A stretch of DNA of 64,000 bases from Pseudomonadota bacterium (GCA_013112535.1 JABFGI010000004.1:153455-217454), one strand, 5' to 3'. Positions 36,552 to 46,058 are shown, counted from the stretch's first letter. Made by a program: numbers and translations. The notes: a model not told the origin generated them from the sequence alone.

Positions 36552-37724
36552 TTATCTCAGCAAATGTGGCCCGACATCATCTATCGATCGGCAACCAGTT
36601 TGGCCTAAAACCCGATCTATTTCTGTTGTTAAAATAGAAAGTGCATGATTAACACCAGCTTCACCACCAGCAGCTAATCCGTACAAGGTGGGTCTTCCAA
36701 TCATTACCGCATCGGCACCCATTGCAATTGCCTTTATGATATCTGTTCCTCTTCGAAAACCGTTATCAACCAGTACCGTTAGCTTACTACCAACAGACTC
36801 AATAATTTCAGGTAATACTTCTATCGGTGCAACGGCACTATCAAGTTGTCGGCCACCATGATTGGATACAACAATGCCATCGCAGCCTAGATGCAAAGCA
36901 TGCTTTGCATCAGCCGCATTTAATATACCTTTTATAATTAATTTACGTGGCCAAATATCACGTAACCACTTCACATCTTCCCAGGAAATTTTTGCATCGA
37001 ATAATTTTGGTACGAATGCAATACCACCTTGAGCAGTTCTTGCTTCGGGCGGCATGCGATCAAAAATGTTTTCAAATTTAGGAATACCATCAGGCACTAA
37101 TATATTGAATATCCACCGCGGATGCCTGGCAACATCAAGCATGTTTCTAAAATCAAGTTTTGCAGGTTCTCGATAATTACGTTGGTCCCACTCGCGTTGA
37201 CCGAAAACATTGGCGTCTGATGTAAAGACCAAGGCATCATAACCAGCTTTATCAGCACGTTGAATGATATTCCTTGTCAACTCACGATCGGTCATAACAT
37301 AAAGTTGCATCCATAATTTACCACCAGATTCCTTTGCGACCTCTTCCAGGCTTACATTCGATAAGGTGCTCAAGCTAAACGGGATACCAAGCCTGGCAGC
37401 TGCACGAGCCAGAGCCACATCTCCACGCTTTGACAACATACCGTTGAGCCCGGTCGGCGCGATAACTAATGGTGAATTTATTTCCTGACCAAACAAACTT
37501 GTACGCTGATGTCTTGAAGAAGTATCAATCAGGGTATTAGGTACCAGTTTAATCTCATCTAAAGCCCTGCTATTCCATTGCAGTGTTCTTTCAGATTCTG
37601 ACCCACCTTCAACATATTCAAAAGAAAAGTTAGGCACAGTTTTTTTAGCCACTCTTCTCAATTCTTCAATAGAAAGAGTTCGTTGATAAGACTTGCCCGA
37701 ATAATATTTACGTTTAAGTGTCAT
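36552..37724 (-). CDS. FMN-dependent alpha-hydroxy-acid dehydrogenase/oxidase
   Basis: Flavoenzyme of the L-lactate dehydrogenase/glycolate oxidase/mandelate dehydrogenase family. The TIM barrel shows APTGLNGMLSKRGDVALARA, GIPFSLSTLSN, WMQLYVMTDRELT and the active-site stretch IVSNHGGRQLDSA with the catalytic His. The phosphate-binding end is VDNGFRRGTDIIKAIAMGAD. Length 390 matches LldD. Substrate cannot be fixed: lactate, glycolate and mandelate remain possible. It is on its own between rlmH and a toxin-antitoxin cluster. Confidence 0.9.
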   Translation of the reverse strand: MTLKRKYYSGKSYQRTLSIEELRRVAKKTVPNFSFEYVEGGSESERTLQWNSRALDEIKLVPNTLIDTSSRHQRTSLFGQEINSPLVIAPTGLNGMLSKRGDVALARAAARLGIPFSLSTLSNVSLEEVAKESGGKLWMQLYVMTDRELTRNIIQRADKAGYDALVFTSDANVFGQREWDQRNYREPAKLDFRNMLDVARHPRWIFNILVPDGIPKFENIFDRMPPEARTAQGGIAFVPKLFDAKISWEDVKWLRDIWPRKLIIKGILNAADAKHALHLGCDGIVVSNHGGRQLDSAVAPIEVLPEIIESVGSKLTVLVDNGFRRGTDIIKAIAMGADAVMIGRPTLYGLAAGGEAGVNHALSILTTEIDRVLGQTGCRSIDDVGPHLLR

Positions 37725-37758
37725 AAATTGTATTTATTCCATAAATAATAGCTTTAAG

Positions 37759-38040
37759 CTAAGACCGCTTTATACGAACAACATTCATTACTTCAAGATC
37801 AAAACCACTCACGTTTTCAACAGTTCGATAATACGTTAAATTAATCCGCGCGCCTTTAAGGTTTCTATATTCTGTTTTGCGTTTAAATCGAAATGGCACA
37901 TCATAACCTTCAATTGTAATGGTATTAATAATCCATTCTGAATTTTTTTCATTACGTTGCACATGCGACGCGACTTTTTGCATTTCCATATGAATCAGCT
38001 CTCGATGGGTTTCGAGTAATTTTTTTACTGGTGACCTCAT
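37759..38040 (-). CDS. hypothetical protein, third gene of the higBA operon
   Basis: A 93-residue basic cytoplasmic protein. It begins with an amphipathic helical part (KKLLETHRELIHMEMQKVAS) and continues with beta-rich sequence (TITIEGYDVPFRFKRK, GARINLTYYRTVE). Its ATG overlaps the higA stop (ATGA, 38037-38040), so it is translationally coupled to the antitoxin. I recall similar conserved hypothetical proteins in proteobacteria but cannot name the family. It may be a passenger or a third component of the module. Confidence 0.7.
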   Translation of the reverse strand: MRSPVKKLLETHRELIHMEMQKVASHVQRNEKNSEWIINTITIEGYDVPFRFKRKTEYRNLKGARINLTYYRTVENVSGFDLEVMNVVRIKRS

Positions 38041-38327
38041 GCGGCATAAGATGGAATTTTATCAAGTTTTTTTCCAAGCTGGCGATGCACTTCTTCGACA
38101 TCGTAGTCTGACTGTAATCCCATCCAGAATGATTCTGATACATTAAAATACTTTGCTAATCGAACTGCAGTATCTGCTGTCACAGATCGTTTACCATGTA
38201 TTATTTCATTTATGCGTCTTGGCGGAACACCAATGTCACGCGCGATGCGATTCTGGCTAATCTCCATCGGCAGTAAAAATTCTTCCAGTAAAATTTCACC
38301 GGGATGTATATTTGGTAGTTTCTTCAT
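38037..38327 (-). CDS. higA: HigA-type antitoxin
   Basis: XRE-family HTH antitoxin. The 96 residues start with the HigA hallmark NIHPGEILLEEFLLPMEISQ, followed by the helix-turn-helix NRIARDIGVPPRRINEIIHG and a dimerisation end (SVTADTAVRLAKYFNVSESF). It follows the toxin by 14 bases, the higB-first order typical of this family. A cluster of GCGTTAT heptamers upstream of higB is the probable operator. Confidence 0.95.
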   Translation of the reverse strand: MKKLPNIHPGEILLEEFLLPMEISQNRIARDIGVPPRRINEIIHGKRSVTADTAVRLAKYFNVSESFWMGLQSDYDVEEVHRQLGKKLDKIPSYAA

Positions 38328-38341
38328 TTCAATAAACCTGT

Positions 38342-38623
38342 TTAATGATAATCAACAATCTCAACATTTAAAGCATTACTATTTTCCCAAATAAAACAGA
38401 TTCGCCATTGATTATTAATACGAATACTATGTTGCCCTGTTCTATTTCCTTTTAACTTCTCAAGTCGATTTGCAGGAGGAACACGCAAATCATTTAGTGT
38501 CGCTGCGTTGTTTAACATCCTTAGTTTTCTACGAGCTACAGACTGTATGGAATGTGGTAATTTCGATGTTACTTGACCATTCCAAATCAATTCCGTTTGT
38601 TCGCATTTAAAATTCCTTATCAT
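38342..38623 (-). CDS. higB: HigB-type mRNA interferase toxin
   Basis: RelE-superfamily ribosome-dependent RNase. I start at ATG 38623 (MIRNFKCEQTELIW), which gives 93 residues and the usual HigB N-terminus; the longer frame to 38659 runs into the operator palindrome. Conserved parts are ARRKLRMLNNAATLNDLRVP, NRLEKLKGNRTGQHSIRINN and QWRICFIW, which hold the basic and aromatic active-site residues. Confidence 0.94.
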   Translation of the reverse strand: MIRNFKCEQTELIWNGQVTSKLPHSIQSVARRKLRMLNNAATLNDLRVPPANRLEKLKGNRTGQHSIRINNQWRICFIWENSNALNVEIVDYH

Positions 38624-38633
38624 TAGACCAAGC

Positions 38634-38675
38634 ATAACGCGTTGCGTTATATAACGCAAGACGTTATGGCGTTAT
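38634..38675. promoter_or_regulatory. cluster of GCGTTAT/ATAACGC heptamers, likely HigA operator
   Basis: TTGCGTTATATAACGCAA (38642-38659) is a perfect 18-bp palindrome. Further copies are ATAACGC at 38634-38640 and GCGTTAT at 38669-38675, with the variant ACGTTAT at 38661-38667. The cluster starts 11 bases before the higB ATG. Confidence 0.75.
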
Positions 38676-38745
38676 TTCCCTTGCTCGCTCTATAGAACTT
38701 AAGCCATAATTCGCCTCTTTTTTCATTCACAATAAATAAAAAATC

Positions 38746-39648
38746 ATGTGGTTCAAAAACCTTCGTATTTACCGACTTACTAAAGACATTGATATTTCCC
38801 CTGAATCGCTTGAAGAATCGCTAGCTGAGCAAACTTTCAGTCCTTGCGCCAATATGGACTTTTCTAAATATGGCTGGGTACCGCCTTTGGGCAAGAATAG
38901 TAATTTATATACACATAGTGCTGGCGGTTACGTCATGATTTGTGCGCGTAAGCAGGAAAAGATTTTACCTCCGGCTGCGGTTAATGAAGTGGTTGAAGAA
39001 AAGGTGCTTGATTTTGAACAGGAACAAACTCGTCCTATTTATCGTAAAGAAAAGCGCACCATTAAAGAAGATGTCATTCATTCCTTATTACCACGCGCAT
39101 TAACACGTTCTTATCTGGTTTATGCTTATTTTGATCCTAAACATAAAATGTTAATAATTGATTCGGCCAGTTCGAATAAAGCAGAAGAGTTTATGGATCA
39201 TCTTCGTGCGACTTTAGGCAGTTTGCCTGTTGTGCCATTGAAATGTCATGGTGATGCAGCAAATATTATGACACATTGGTTACAGGATACGGCACCGAAA
39301 ACATTTGAACTTGATAATGAATGTGAATTACAAAATCCTCGTGAAAGTAAAAATATTGTACGATGTAAAAATCAGGAACTGGAAAGCACAGAAATTTTAA
39401 GTCATTTAAAAGCGGGCAAACGGGCAACTCAACTTGCTTTGATTTGGCGTGATGCGATTCGTTTTGTATTATCTGATGATTTCGTTATTAAGCGTTTACG
39501 CTTTGAAGAAATTATTCAAGAGCAGGCCGAGGGCGAAGCAGACGACAGGGCAACACAATTTGATCAGGACTTTGCCGTTATGGTTCTACAGATACATGAA
39601 TTCATCAAAGAGTTACTTGAAGAATTCGGTGGTATAGAAAAAGATTAA
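38746..39648 (+). CDS. rdgC: recombination-associated protein RdgC
   Basis: Ring-shaped dimer that binds DNA and inhibits RecA filament functions. The 300 residues match E. coli RdgC (303): start MWFKNLRIYRLTKDI, FSPC, YGWVPPLGKNS, MICARKQEKILPPAAV, VIHSLLPRALTRS and a C-terminal half with FVIKRLRFEEIIQEQ. It is intact. Its upstream region borders the higBA operator, and maf follows three bases downstream, suggesting cotranscription. Confidence 0.96.
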   Translation: MWFKNLRIYRLTKDIDISPESLEESLAEQTFSPCANMDFSKYGWVPPLGKNSNLYTHSAGGYVMICARKQEKILPPAAVNEVVEEKVLDFEQEQTRPIYRKEKRTIKEDVIHSLLPRALTRSYLVYAYFDPKHKMLIIDSASSNKAEEFMDHLRATLGSLPVVPLKCHGDAANIMTHWLQDTAPKTFELDNECELQNPRESKNIVRCKNQELESTEILSHLKAGKRATQLALIWRDAIRFVLSDDFVIKRLRFEEIIQEQAEGEADDRATQFDQDFAVMVLQIHEFIKELLEEFGGIEKD

Positions 39649-39651
39649 AAG

Positions 39652-40203
39652 ATGAAAGTTGCTCTCGCTTCAAGATCGCCTCGTCGTCGTGAATTACTGG
39701 AACAAATTGGTATTGCGTATGAAGTCATCAATATTGATATCGATGAAAGCTGGAATCAAATGGAAATGCCGGAAGATTATGTCTGCCGCATTGCTATAGA
39801 AAAAGCGCGTGCTGGCAAAGCACAACTTAATAATGATCTTCCAGTACTGGCTGCTGATACGGCTGTTGTCCTTGATGGTCGTATTTTAGGAAAAGCAGAA
39901 AACAGGAATGATGCTATTGCTATGCTGGAAAAATTATCAGGCAAGACTCATGAAGTTCTCTCGGCTGTCACTGTAATCAACTCTAGGGAACGAACCAAAG
40001 TCAATACTAGCAAGGTTACATTCAAGTCATTAAAAAAAGAAGAGATTGAGCATTATTGTGATACCGAAGAGCCAATCGGTAAAGCTGGCGGTTATGCCAT
40101 ACAAGGCAAAGCGGCAATTTTTATTGAGCGTTTGGAAGGCAGTTATAGTGGCGTTATGGGTTTGCCGCTTTTTGAAACACAGCAATTATTAAATCCAAAA
40201 TAA
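39652..40203 (+). CDS. maf: Maf-family nucleotide pyrophosphatase
   Basis: Removes pyrophosphate from non-canonical or modified nucleoside triphosphates (dTTP/UTP or methylated GTP in characterised members). The 183 residues show LASRSPRRRELLEQIGI, VLAADTAVVLDGRILGK and AGGYAIQGKAAIFIERLEGS, all Maf signatures. The last fits the YhdE (dTTPase/UTPase) type. It follows rdgC by three bases. Confidence 0.94.
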   Translation: MKVALASRSPRRRELLEQIGIAYEVINIDIDESWNQMEMPEDYVCRIAIEKARAGKAQLNNDLPVLAADTAVVLDGRILGKAENRNDAIAMLEKLSGKTHEVLSAVTVINSRERTKVNTSKVTFKSLKKEEIEHYCDTEEPIGKAGGYAIQGKAAIFIERLEGSYSGVMGLPLFETQQLLNPK

Positions 40204-40233
40204 TTCTTTAAACGCTTTTTCAAAACTAATAAA

Positions 40234-40707
40234 TTAAAGGATGGAACGGACGCAATAACCATAATAATGTTCCACAATGTAATAATAAATTGTTGACCAA
40301 TCCGGTTTACCGGCTTCATCCGTTGGCCACCATAACTTTCGATTTCGCCAATGATTATGAAAATGTTCAGCACATAGTTCCATCACATCATTTGATAACG
40401 TATTCTTAATTCCTTTTTCAAGTTCTAATTTAAAGTAATCATCAAGTACAAGAGGATAAGCCTCCAGCAAAGCAGGTTTGTTCTCTTCTTCCAGGGTGGA
40501 ACGGTCAAGTTTTAATGCAAAATCATCACCTAATTCCACTATCCGTTCAGCATGTTGTTCACCTTCAAGCATTGCTTCTGCTCGCTTACAACTCTCTACT
40601 TTTCCATCAACACATTGTCGTTGATGATATTCTCGTAAAGATTCAGCTGCAGCCGGTAGACAAACAAATAAAATGATTAAAATCAAAAAGGGTCGTCGAA
40701 AATTCAT
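40234..40707 (-). CDS. hypothetical secreted protein
   Basis: A 157-residue protein with a strong signal peptide (about 1-21, cut after PAAA). The mature part is mostly helical and polar, with four Cys residues (in QRQCVDGKVESCKRAEA, MELCAEH and YYGYCVRS) that could form two disulfides. I do not recognise the family. It converges with maf and is divergent from hppA across 217 bases. Confidence 0.65.
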   Translation of the reverse strand: MNFRRPFLILIILFVCLPAAAESLREYHQRQCVDGKVESCKRAEAMLEGEQHAERIVELGDDFALKLDRSTLEEENKPALLEAYPLVLDDYFKLELEKGIKNTLSNDVMELCAEHFHNHWRNRKLWWPTDEAGKPDWSTIYYYIVEHYYGYCVRSIL

Positions 40708-40924
40708 ATAATAACCATCGTTTTGAGAGATAATCTCGTAGATTACAAAGAAAACCCGACTTTGCCTAAAAGAATTACTCGTGTATCCGAAAATAGACTG
40801 CTTTCTAGCGTCTCGACTTTACAGAAAGTCTGGATGTCGGTATAAAAATACCCGGGGAGCCTATTCATAATAATTATAACTCAGCTCAAATCTAAATAGT
40901 CGTAAATTTAAGAGGACTCATTAA

Positions 40925-42943
40925 ATGATCTCAGATGCTTTTATACCCATTGGTTTGGGTTTGTTCGGCCTTTTTGCCGCTTTTCTCGTTTTTGTCAGTA
41001 TTAAAAAATCGCCTGCAGGCGAAGGTAAATTAAAAGAAATTTCCGATGCGATTCATCTAGGCGCTATGGTCTTTATGAACAGCGAATACAAACGCCTGGC
41101 CATATTCTGTGTTGTTTGTATTACCGCAATTGCTGTATCCGATTTGGGCATGAATACTGCTCTGGCGTTTCTGTTGGGTGCTGTCTGTTCCGGCTCTGCT
41201 GGTTATTGGGGCATGTACACCGCAACTCATGCAAATGTTCGTACCGCTGTTGCAGCAAATACCAAAGGTGCTGCTGAAGCACTAAACGTTGCCTTCTTCG
41301 GCGGTTCTATCATGGGATTAACCGTTGCAGCGATGGGCTTATTCGGTATTGGTATCCTCTATTATTTCTTCGCGGGTGATATTCATACAATTCATGCCAT
41401 TGAAGGTTTTGCGATGGGCGCCTCTTCTGTTGCGCTATTCTCTCGTGTTGGTGGTGGTATTTTTACCAAGAGTGCCGACGTTGGTGCAGACCTTGTAGGT
41501 AAAATTGAAGCGGGCATTCCTGAAGATGATCCACGTAACCCCGGTGTAATAGCGGATAACGTAGGTGACAATGTCGGTGACGTTGCCGGTATGGGTTCTG
41601 ACATTTTTGAATCTTATTGTGGCTCTATGATTGCTACCATTGCTTTGGCAGCAACAATGACAGCTGCGACCGTTTCTGAACTAGCGCCAAATGGTGACAC
41701 AAGCACTTTGACCTTTATGCCTTTAGCATTAGCGTCGGTTGGTTTAATTTGTTCAATGGTTGGCATTTACTCAGTAAAATTATTCTCTGCTAAAAGTCCA
41801 GAAACAGCATTAAGAATTGGAACCATGGGTTCATCAATAATCTTTATCATTGCTGCCTATGTTCTGGTCCAACAATTAGGTGCTGCAGTTAATGTTTGGG
41901 TTGCCGTTCTTTCTGGCGCAGCCGGCGGTATTATCATCGGTCTTGTTACCGAATATTACACGGGAGGGGCACCTGTCAGAAAAATTGCTAAAGATGGAGA
42001 AACCGGTCCTGCGACGGTAATGATTAGTGGCCTCGCAACAGGCATGGAATCTGTTGCTATTCCTGTACTGACTATCTGCGCCATCATCTTTACCGCGAGT
42101 CACTTTGCTGGCCTTTATGGTGTTGGTATTGCTGCTGTAGGTATGCTAAGTACGGTTGGTATTACCATGGCAATCGATGCGTATGGTCCGGTTGCAGATA
42201 ACGCCGGTGGTATTGCAGAAATGGCAGAACTAGGTAAAGAGACACGCGAAATTACCGATTCACTTGATGAAGTCGGTAATACCACCGCAGCTATTGGTAA
42301 AGGCTTTGCTATCGGCGCTGCAGCTTTAGCAGCATTAGCATTAATCAGTGCGTACATTGAAAAAATCTCGGTTGGCAATCCAGACTTTATCTTAAAAATT
42401 AACGATCCCATCGTGCTTTGCGGTATGTTTCTGGGTGGTGTATTTCCGTTTATAGTCAGTGCGATGACCATGAGAGCGGTTGGTGATGCAGCTTTCGATA
42501 TGATTAAGGAAATTCGCCGTCAATTTAAGGAAATACCTGGTTTGATGGAAGGTACGGGAAAGCCTGATACGGCACGCTGTGTTGATATTGCTACCCGTGC
42601 GGCATTAAAACGTATGATAGCGCCAGGTTCACTTGCGGTACTCGCACCTGTTGTTGTTGGTTTCGGTCTTGGACCAGAAGCGCTGGGCGGCATGTTAGGT
42701 GGCGCATTAATCTGCTGCGTTATGATGGCATTAATGATGGCGAATGCTGGCGGTGCCTGGGATAATGCCAAGAAACATGTTGAGAAAGGCAACTTTGGTG
42801 GCAAAGGAACTGACGTTCATGCAGCAGTAGTAGTGGGTGATACCGTAGGTGATCCATTAAAAGATACTTCTGGGCCTTCAATGAATATTCTAATTAATGT
42901 CATGGCGATTGTTAGTTTGGTCATCGCCCCATTATTAGTTTAG
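40925..42943 (+). CDS. hppA: membrane-bound pyrophosphatase (K+-dependent type)
   Basis: Couples pyrophosphate hydrolysis to pumping of H+ or Na+ across the inner membrane. The 672 residues show the signature [36 protein letters not shown], and near the C-terminus the third acidic motif [17 protein letters not shown]. The determinant position reads [10 protein letters not shown]: Ala rather than Lys at the residue that distinguishes K+-dependent from K+-independent enzymes. H+ versus Na+ specificity is not decided. AAGAGGA lies just upstream of the ATG. A bidirectional terminator follows. A PPi-dependent phosphofructokinase is 13 kb away. Confidence 0.96.
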   Translation: MISDAFIPIGLGLFGLFAAFLVFVSIKKSPAGEGKLKEISDAIHLGAMVFMNSEYKRLAIFCVVCITAIAVSDLGMNTALAFLLGAVCSGSAGYWGMYTATHANVRTAVAANTKGAAEALNVAFFGGSIMGLTVAAMGLFGIGILYYFFAGDIHTIHAIEGFAMGASSVALFSRVGGGIFTKSADVGADLVGKIEAGIPEDDPRNPGVIADNVGDNVGDVAGMGSDIFESYCGSMIATIALAATMTAATVSELAPNGDTSTLTFMPLALASVGLICSMVGIYSVKLFSAKSPETALRIGTMGSSIIFIIAAYVLVQQLGAAVNVWVAVLSGAAGGIIIGLVTEYYTGGAPVRKIAKDGETGPATVMISGLATGMESVAIPVLTICAIIFTASHFAGLYGVGIAAVGMLSTVGITMAIDAYGPVADNAGGIAEMAELGKETREITDSLDEVGNTTAAIGKGFAIGAAALAALALISAYIEKISVGNPDFILKINDPIVLCGMFLGGVFPFIVSAMTMRAVGDAAFDMIKEIRRQFKEIPGLMEGTGKPDTARCVDIATRAALKRMIAPGSLAVLAPVVVGFGLGPEALGGMLGGALICCVMMALMMANAGGAWDNAKKHVEKGNFGGKGTDVHAAVVVGDTVGDPLKDTSGPSMNILINVMAIVSLVIAPLLV

Positions 42944-42962
42944 TCATTATTATGTAGTTAAT

Positions 42963-42990
42963 AAAAAAGGCCTCTATCGAGGCCTTTTTT
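42963..42990 (+). terminator. Rho-independent terminator of hppA
   Basis: AAAAAAGGCCTC, loop TATC, GAGGCCTTTTTT; 20 bases after the hppA stop. The A and T tracts make it potentially bidirectional. Confidence 0.95.
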
Positions 42991-43027
42991 ATTTGTATCT
43001 ATTATCTTATATACATAGTCCAGACTT

Positions 43028-43546
43028 ATGACAGATAACACAGGTTTTCCACCAATTGTGAATCAGGAGGCAACGATCCTTATACTTGGTTCTATGCCCG
43101 GACAAAAGTCACTTGAAAAACAGCAATATTACGCCCATCCACGTAATAGTTTTTGGCCGATCATTTATCAGTTATTTAATGTTGATAAAAAATTAAACTA
43201 CGAACAGTGCAAAAAATTATTATTGAGTAATAATATTGCATTATGGGATGTATTAAGAAGTTGTTATAGAGCAGGTAGTCTGGATTCAAATATTGATCAT
43301 TCAAGCATTGAGACTAATGATTTCAAATCATTCTTTATAAAATATCCTGGAATAAAACATGTTTTCTTTAATGGCGCAAAAGCAGAACTGCTTTTTAAAA
43401 ATGAAGTTTTAAAGTACATGATTAATTCTGACGGTTTAAGTTGTCACAAACTCCCTTCTACCAGTCCGGCACATGCATCGATGTCTTATGAAGAAAAACT
43501 GAAAAAATGGAAATTAATAAAAAATGTAGATTCAACTACTGGTTAG
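43028..43546 (+). CDS. DNA-deoxyinosine (hypoxanthine) glycosylase, UDG superfamily
   Basis: Removes deaminated adenine from DNA. The 172 residues open with GFPPIVNQEATILILGSMPG, the family's first active-site motif, followed by QQYYAHPRNSFWPIIYQLF and ALWDVLRSCYRAGSLDSNI. The C-terminal motif LPSTSPAHASMSYEEKLKKW matches the UDG family-6 enzymes (TIGR04274). The product name relies on that family. Its 3' end overlaps the convergent cupin gene by 11 bases. Confidence 0.85.
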   Translation: MTDNTGFPPIVNQEATILILGSMPGQKSLEKQQYYAHPRNSFWPIIYQLFNVDKKLNYEQCKKLLLSNNIALWDVLRSCYRAGSLDSNIDHSSIETNDFKSFFIKYPGIKHVFFNGAKAELLFKNEVLKYMINSDGLSCHKLPSTSPAHASMSYEEKLKKWKLIKNVDSTTG

Positions 43547-44399
43547 CTTTTAACGCTTTCTGCTCTTTCCAATTGAACCAGTTTCTAGATATCAACGAAT
43601 TCATCAAACGGTCAATTGATTGCATGATCAATAAATTATATAAACCGTGACATTTACCGCTCAAGGTTTGACTGGCACAGCGTAGTGAAACTGAACAAGC
43701 AGCTTCGTCATAAACAACATGATGCCAATATCCACTGGGAATATATAAGGTATCTCCTGCTTCTATTTGTACTTTATATCCTTTTGCATTTTTCAAACCG
43801 GGATATTTTTTGAAATCAGGGCTTTCTACATTAACGTAACTTCTACACGTAAATGGATATCGATGAAGATTTTTAAATTCTTCATAAGGAAACAAATATA
43901 CTGTTTTTTTACCGCTTATTGTTGTATGGAAAACATGCGACATATCGATATCAAAATGCATTTGCGTTACCGAACCTTTACATCCAAAAAACATAAAGAC
44001 AAAGCTTTTTGATATGTTATTAATTAAATCTGGAAATTTAATATCATTAACCAGTTCCGGTATCTCTGATTTTATATTGTACAAAAACATGCGTAAGTCT
44101 TGAGTCGTTGACATAACCAGATCAACATATTCACCAAGCGAGATCATTTTTGATTCAGACATGTAATTCTTTCCAGCGCTAACAAAGCTGGCGTCATACA
44201 CTTTTACTTGTTTGTCGCCATATTGTCCTTTAAAAAATTCCGGCGTCCACTTCCCAAATGCCGGCCATGATTTCGTCTGGTCCTGAATAACAAGCGGTTT
44301 TAAAGGCTTGAAATAGGAATCATGGAATTGCTTCTGATTAATAGCTGAAACAGTATCTACAGCTAATAGTTCAATCGAATTATTGTTATTATCTGGCAA
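43536..44399 (-). CDS. cupin/JmjC-like protein (cupin_8)
   Basis: Probable Fe(II)/2-oxoglutarate-type oxygenase. The JmjC/cupin_8 core reads FMFFGCKGSVTQMHFDIDMS, with HxD as two iron ligands, and later YIPSGYWHHVVYDE, with the third His. The N-terminus PLVIQDQTKSWPAFGKWTPE is typical of FIH-like cupins. The start is uncertain: TTG 44399 overlaps the end of the RhlA-like gene by 11 bases and fits coupling; the open frame extends to 44459. Target unknown (protein or small-molecule hydroxylation). It is coupled to the RhlA-like hydrolase. Confidence 0.82.
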   Translation of the reverse strand: MPDNNNNSIELLAVDTVSAINQKQFHDSYFKPLKPLVIQDQTKSWPAFGKWTPEFFKGQYGDKQVKVYDASFVSAGKNYMSESKMISLGEYVDLVMSTTQDLRMFLYNIKSEIPELVNDIKFPDLINNISKSFVFMFFGCKGSVTQMHFDIDMSHVFHTTISGKKTVYLFPYEEFKNLHRYPFTCRSYVNVESPDFKKYPGLKNAKGYKVQIEAGDTLYIPSGYWHHVVYDEAACSVSLRCASQTLSGKCHGLYNLLIMQSIDRLMNSLISRNWFNWKEQKALKANQ

Positions 44400-45198
44400 G
44401 GAACTCACTATAAGTATTAAGAATTTCCGATCGTTCCCAATGCAGGAAATGTCCTGCACCAGGAATCATTCTATATTCACAATCAGGAATCTTTGTAGAC
44501 GCTTTTGCTATATCGTCCTGATCTAAAATAGCATCATATTCACCACTTAAAATAAGTGTCGATGCCGTAATCTTACCCAACTCTATATATTCTTCTATAT
44601 CAGAGGCCTGTTCAACAAATTCACAATGTTCATAAAAACTGACAAATTGATCCCGACTCATATCTTTGAACTGATCAATCATCTGTTTTTTCTGAGAATC
44701 AGGAATATGTTGCCCGAATCTTTCGATCATCAATGGTGCGATTTCTTCAGTTTTATTTCCATTAAATAAATTTTGACCTGCCTTGATTATTTCAATGACT
44801 TCTTTGCTTGGCTTGGCACCAAAACTTCCAAGAATCATCTTATCAACCAGTTCAGGATAACGTGCCGCAATTGCAGCAGAAATAATCGTGCCCCAGGATG
44901 CTGCGGCTAAAATGACGGTACCATTACGATTTGTTTCATTAATAATGCTATGTAATACATCTACTTGTTCATCAAAACTAATCCCTAATGAACCGGATAA
45001 AATAGAAGCGCGTCCCTGGCCAGGCATATCAAATAAAACAACGGAATAATCAGAAACAAAATGGCTGACGAAAGAGCGCCAGGCTGCCATAGTCTGTTTT
45101 GCGCCGCTTATACAGACAATCGTTTTTTTTGCTTCACCGTATATACGGTATGGGATAAGAAATCGCCCGAGAGCTAATTCGCCTTTAATAATTTTCAT
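44389..45198 (-). CDS. RhlA-like alpha/beta hydrolase
   Basis: A 269-residue alpha/beta-hydrolase. The nucleophile Ser is in LAAASWGTIISAA (A-x-S-x-G rather than G-x-S-x-G), the acid in GEYDAIL and the His in GAGHFLHWE. These features, with VVLFDMPGQGRAS, match Pseudomonas RhlA, which joins two 3-hydroxyacyl chains into the lipid precursor of rhamnolipids. RhlA function is inference from motif similarity; another acyl-transfer or hydrolysis activity is possible. The neighbouring cupin gene overlaps it. Confidence 0.75.
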   Translation of the reverse strand: MKIIKGELALGRFLIPYRIYGEAKKTIVCISGAKQTMAAWRSFVSHFVSDYSVVLFDMPGQGRASILSGSLGISFDEQVDVLHSIINETNRNGTVILAAASWGTIISAAIAARYPELVDKMILGSFGAKPSKEVIEIIKAGQNLFNGNKTEEIAPLMIERFGQHIPDSQKKQMIDQFKDMSRDQFVSFYEHCEFVEQASDIEEYIELGKITASTLILSGEYDAILDQDDIAKASTKIPDCEYRMIPGAGHFLHWERSEILNTYSEFLAR

Positions 45199-45316
45199 GT
45201 AATATATTTTCTTTATGTAACTCTTTGATTATCTTGACAGGATGGTCACTATCAGGAGATGAAAAGATTTATAATCTATCATTTCGATAAATTATAAAGA
45301 AATTTTCCTGAATTAT

Positions 45317-45928
45317 TCAGGAACTGGTTAACAGTTCTTTTATAAGCATTTTCCGATCAACAACAGAATAATCGCCAAACCAGATTGACCATAATGTTCT
45401 GGCAAAGTTCTCATCCTTAATAGAACTAATCTCTTTACCTTTGAAAAGAGAAAGCATTGTACCATCAGGCAGCCAACGAAGGACAAATTCATCATTTTCT
45501 TCTACATCTTCATAAATCGCATGCATGAATGTCTCGATTTGCGGCATCATTTCTGTGTATTCTCGTTCATTCGTATTCAATTTGAGACCGGAAATTAATG
45601 ATTCCTGAATTTGTTTTGCCTTAAGCGATCGTAAAAACACCATTGAAATTTGCCTGGTACTGGATTGATGCAATATTGCTTTATAAATCTCTTCTTCCTT
45701 AAAGGAACTATCCGGCTTTTTTTCAACATAATGCGTCATCGAATAAATCTTTAGGAAGAATTTCTTACGAATGGTCAAACCTGTACGAGTTAAATTAAAT
45801 TTTTCATTTTTATATTCAACAACGATATTTTCAGGAAGAATGTTTGATTCTTCATTTAAATCAGCTGACAGCACCGAAGGCAGGCAAAGAAAAGAAAGCA
45901 GAATGATTTTTACAATTATTAACTTCAT
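45317..45928 (-). CDS. chalcone-isomerase-like secreted protein
   Basis: A 203-residue exported protein: signal peptide (about 1-21, ending VLSA), then the chalcone-isomerase-like fold, with LTRTGLTIRKKFFLKIYSMT and FLRSLKAKQIQESLISGL. Bacterial members of this family are not flavonoid enzymes and may bind fatty acids. It lies 130 bases after the RND exporter and 118 before the RhlA-like gene on the same strand. Confidence 0.82.
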   Translation of the reverse strand: MKLIIVKIILLSFLCLPSVLSADLNEESNILPENIVVEYKNEKFNLTRTGLTIRKKFFLKIYSMTHYVEKKPDSSFKEEEIYKAILHQSSTRQISMVFLRSLKAKQIQESLISGLKLNTNEREYTEMMPQIETFMHAIYEDVEENDEFVLRWLPDGTMLSLFKGKEISSIKDENFARTLWSIWFGDYSVVDRKMLIKELLTSS

Positions 45929-46058
45929 TTATATTTCTACCTTACTCTGAATTTTATTTTACACCAACACATTGTAAGTATAATAAACGAAACGAAATGA
46001 CGTTCTAAAAAGTGAAGAAAGAAATTCAATAAAACCAAATAATATGATTTTGAAAATA

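Noticed and set aside
38037..38675. Third-gene higBA module as a TAC (toxin-antitoxin-chaperone) system
   Set aside because: The third protein (93 residues) has no SecB-like sequence, so I do not call it TAC.
40708..40924. Possible RNA gene or riboswitch upstream of hppA
   Set aside because: Short complementary pieces exist (ACTTTACAGAAAGT), but nothing matched a riboswitch I know, and no terminator follows.
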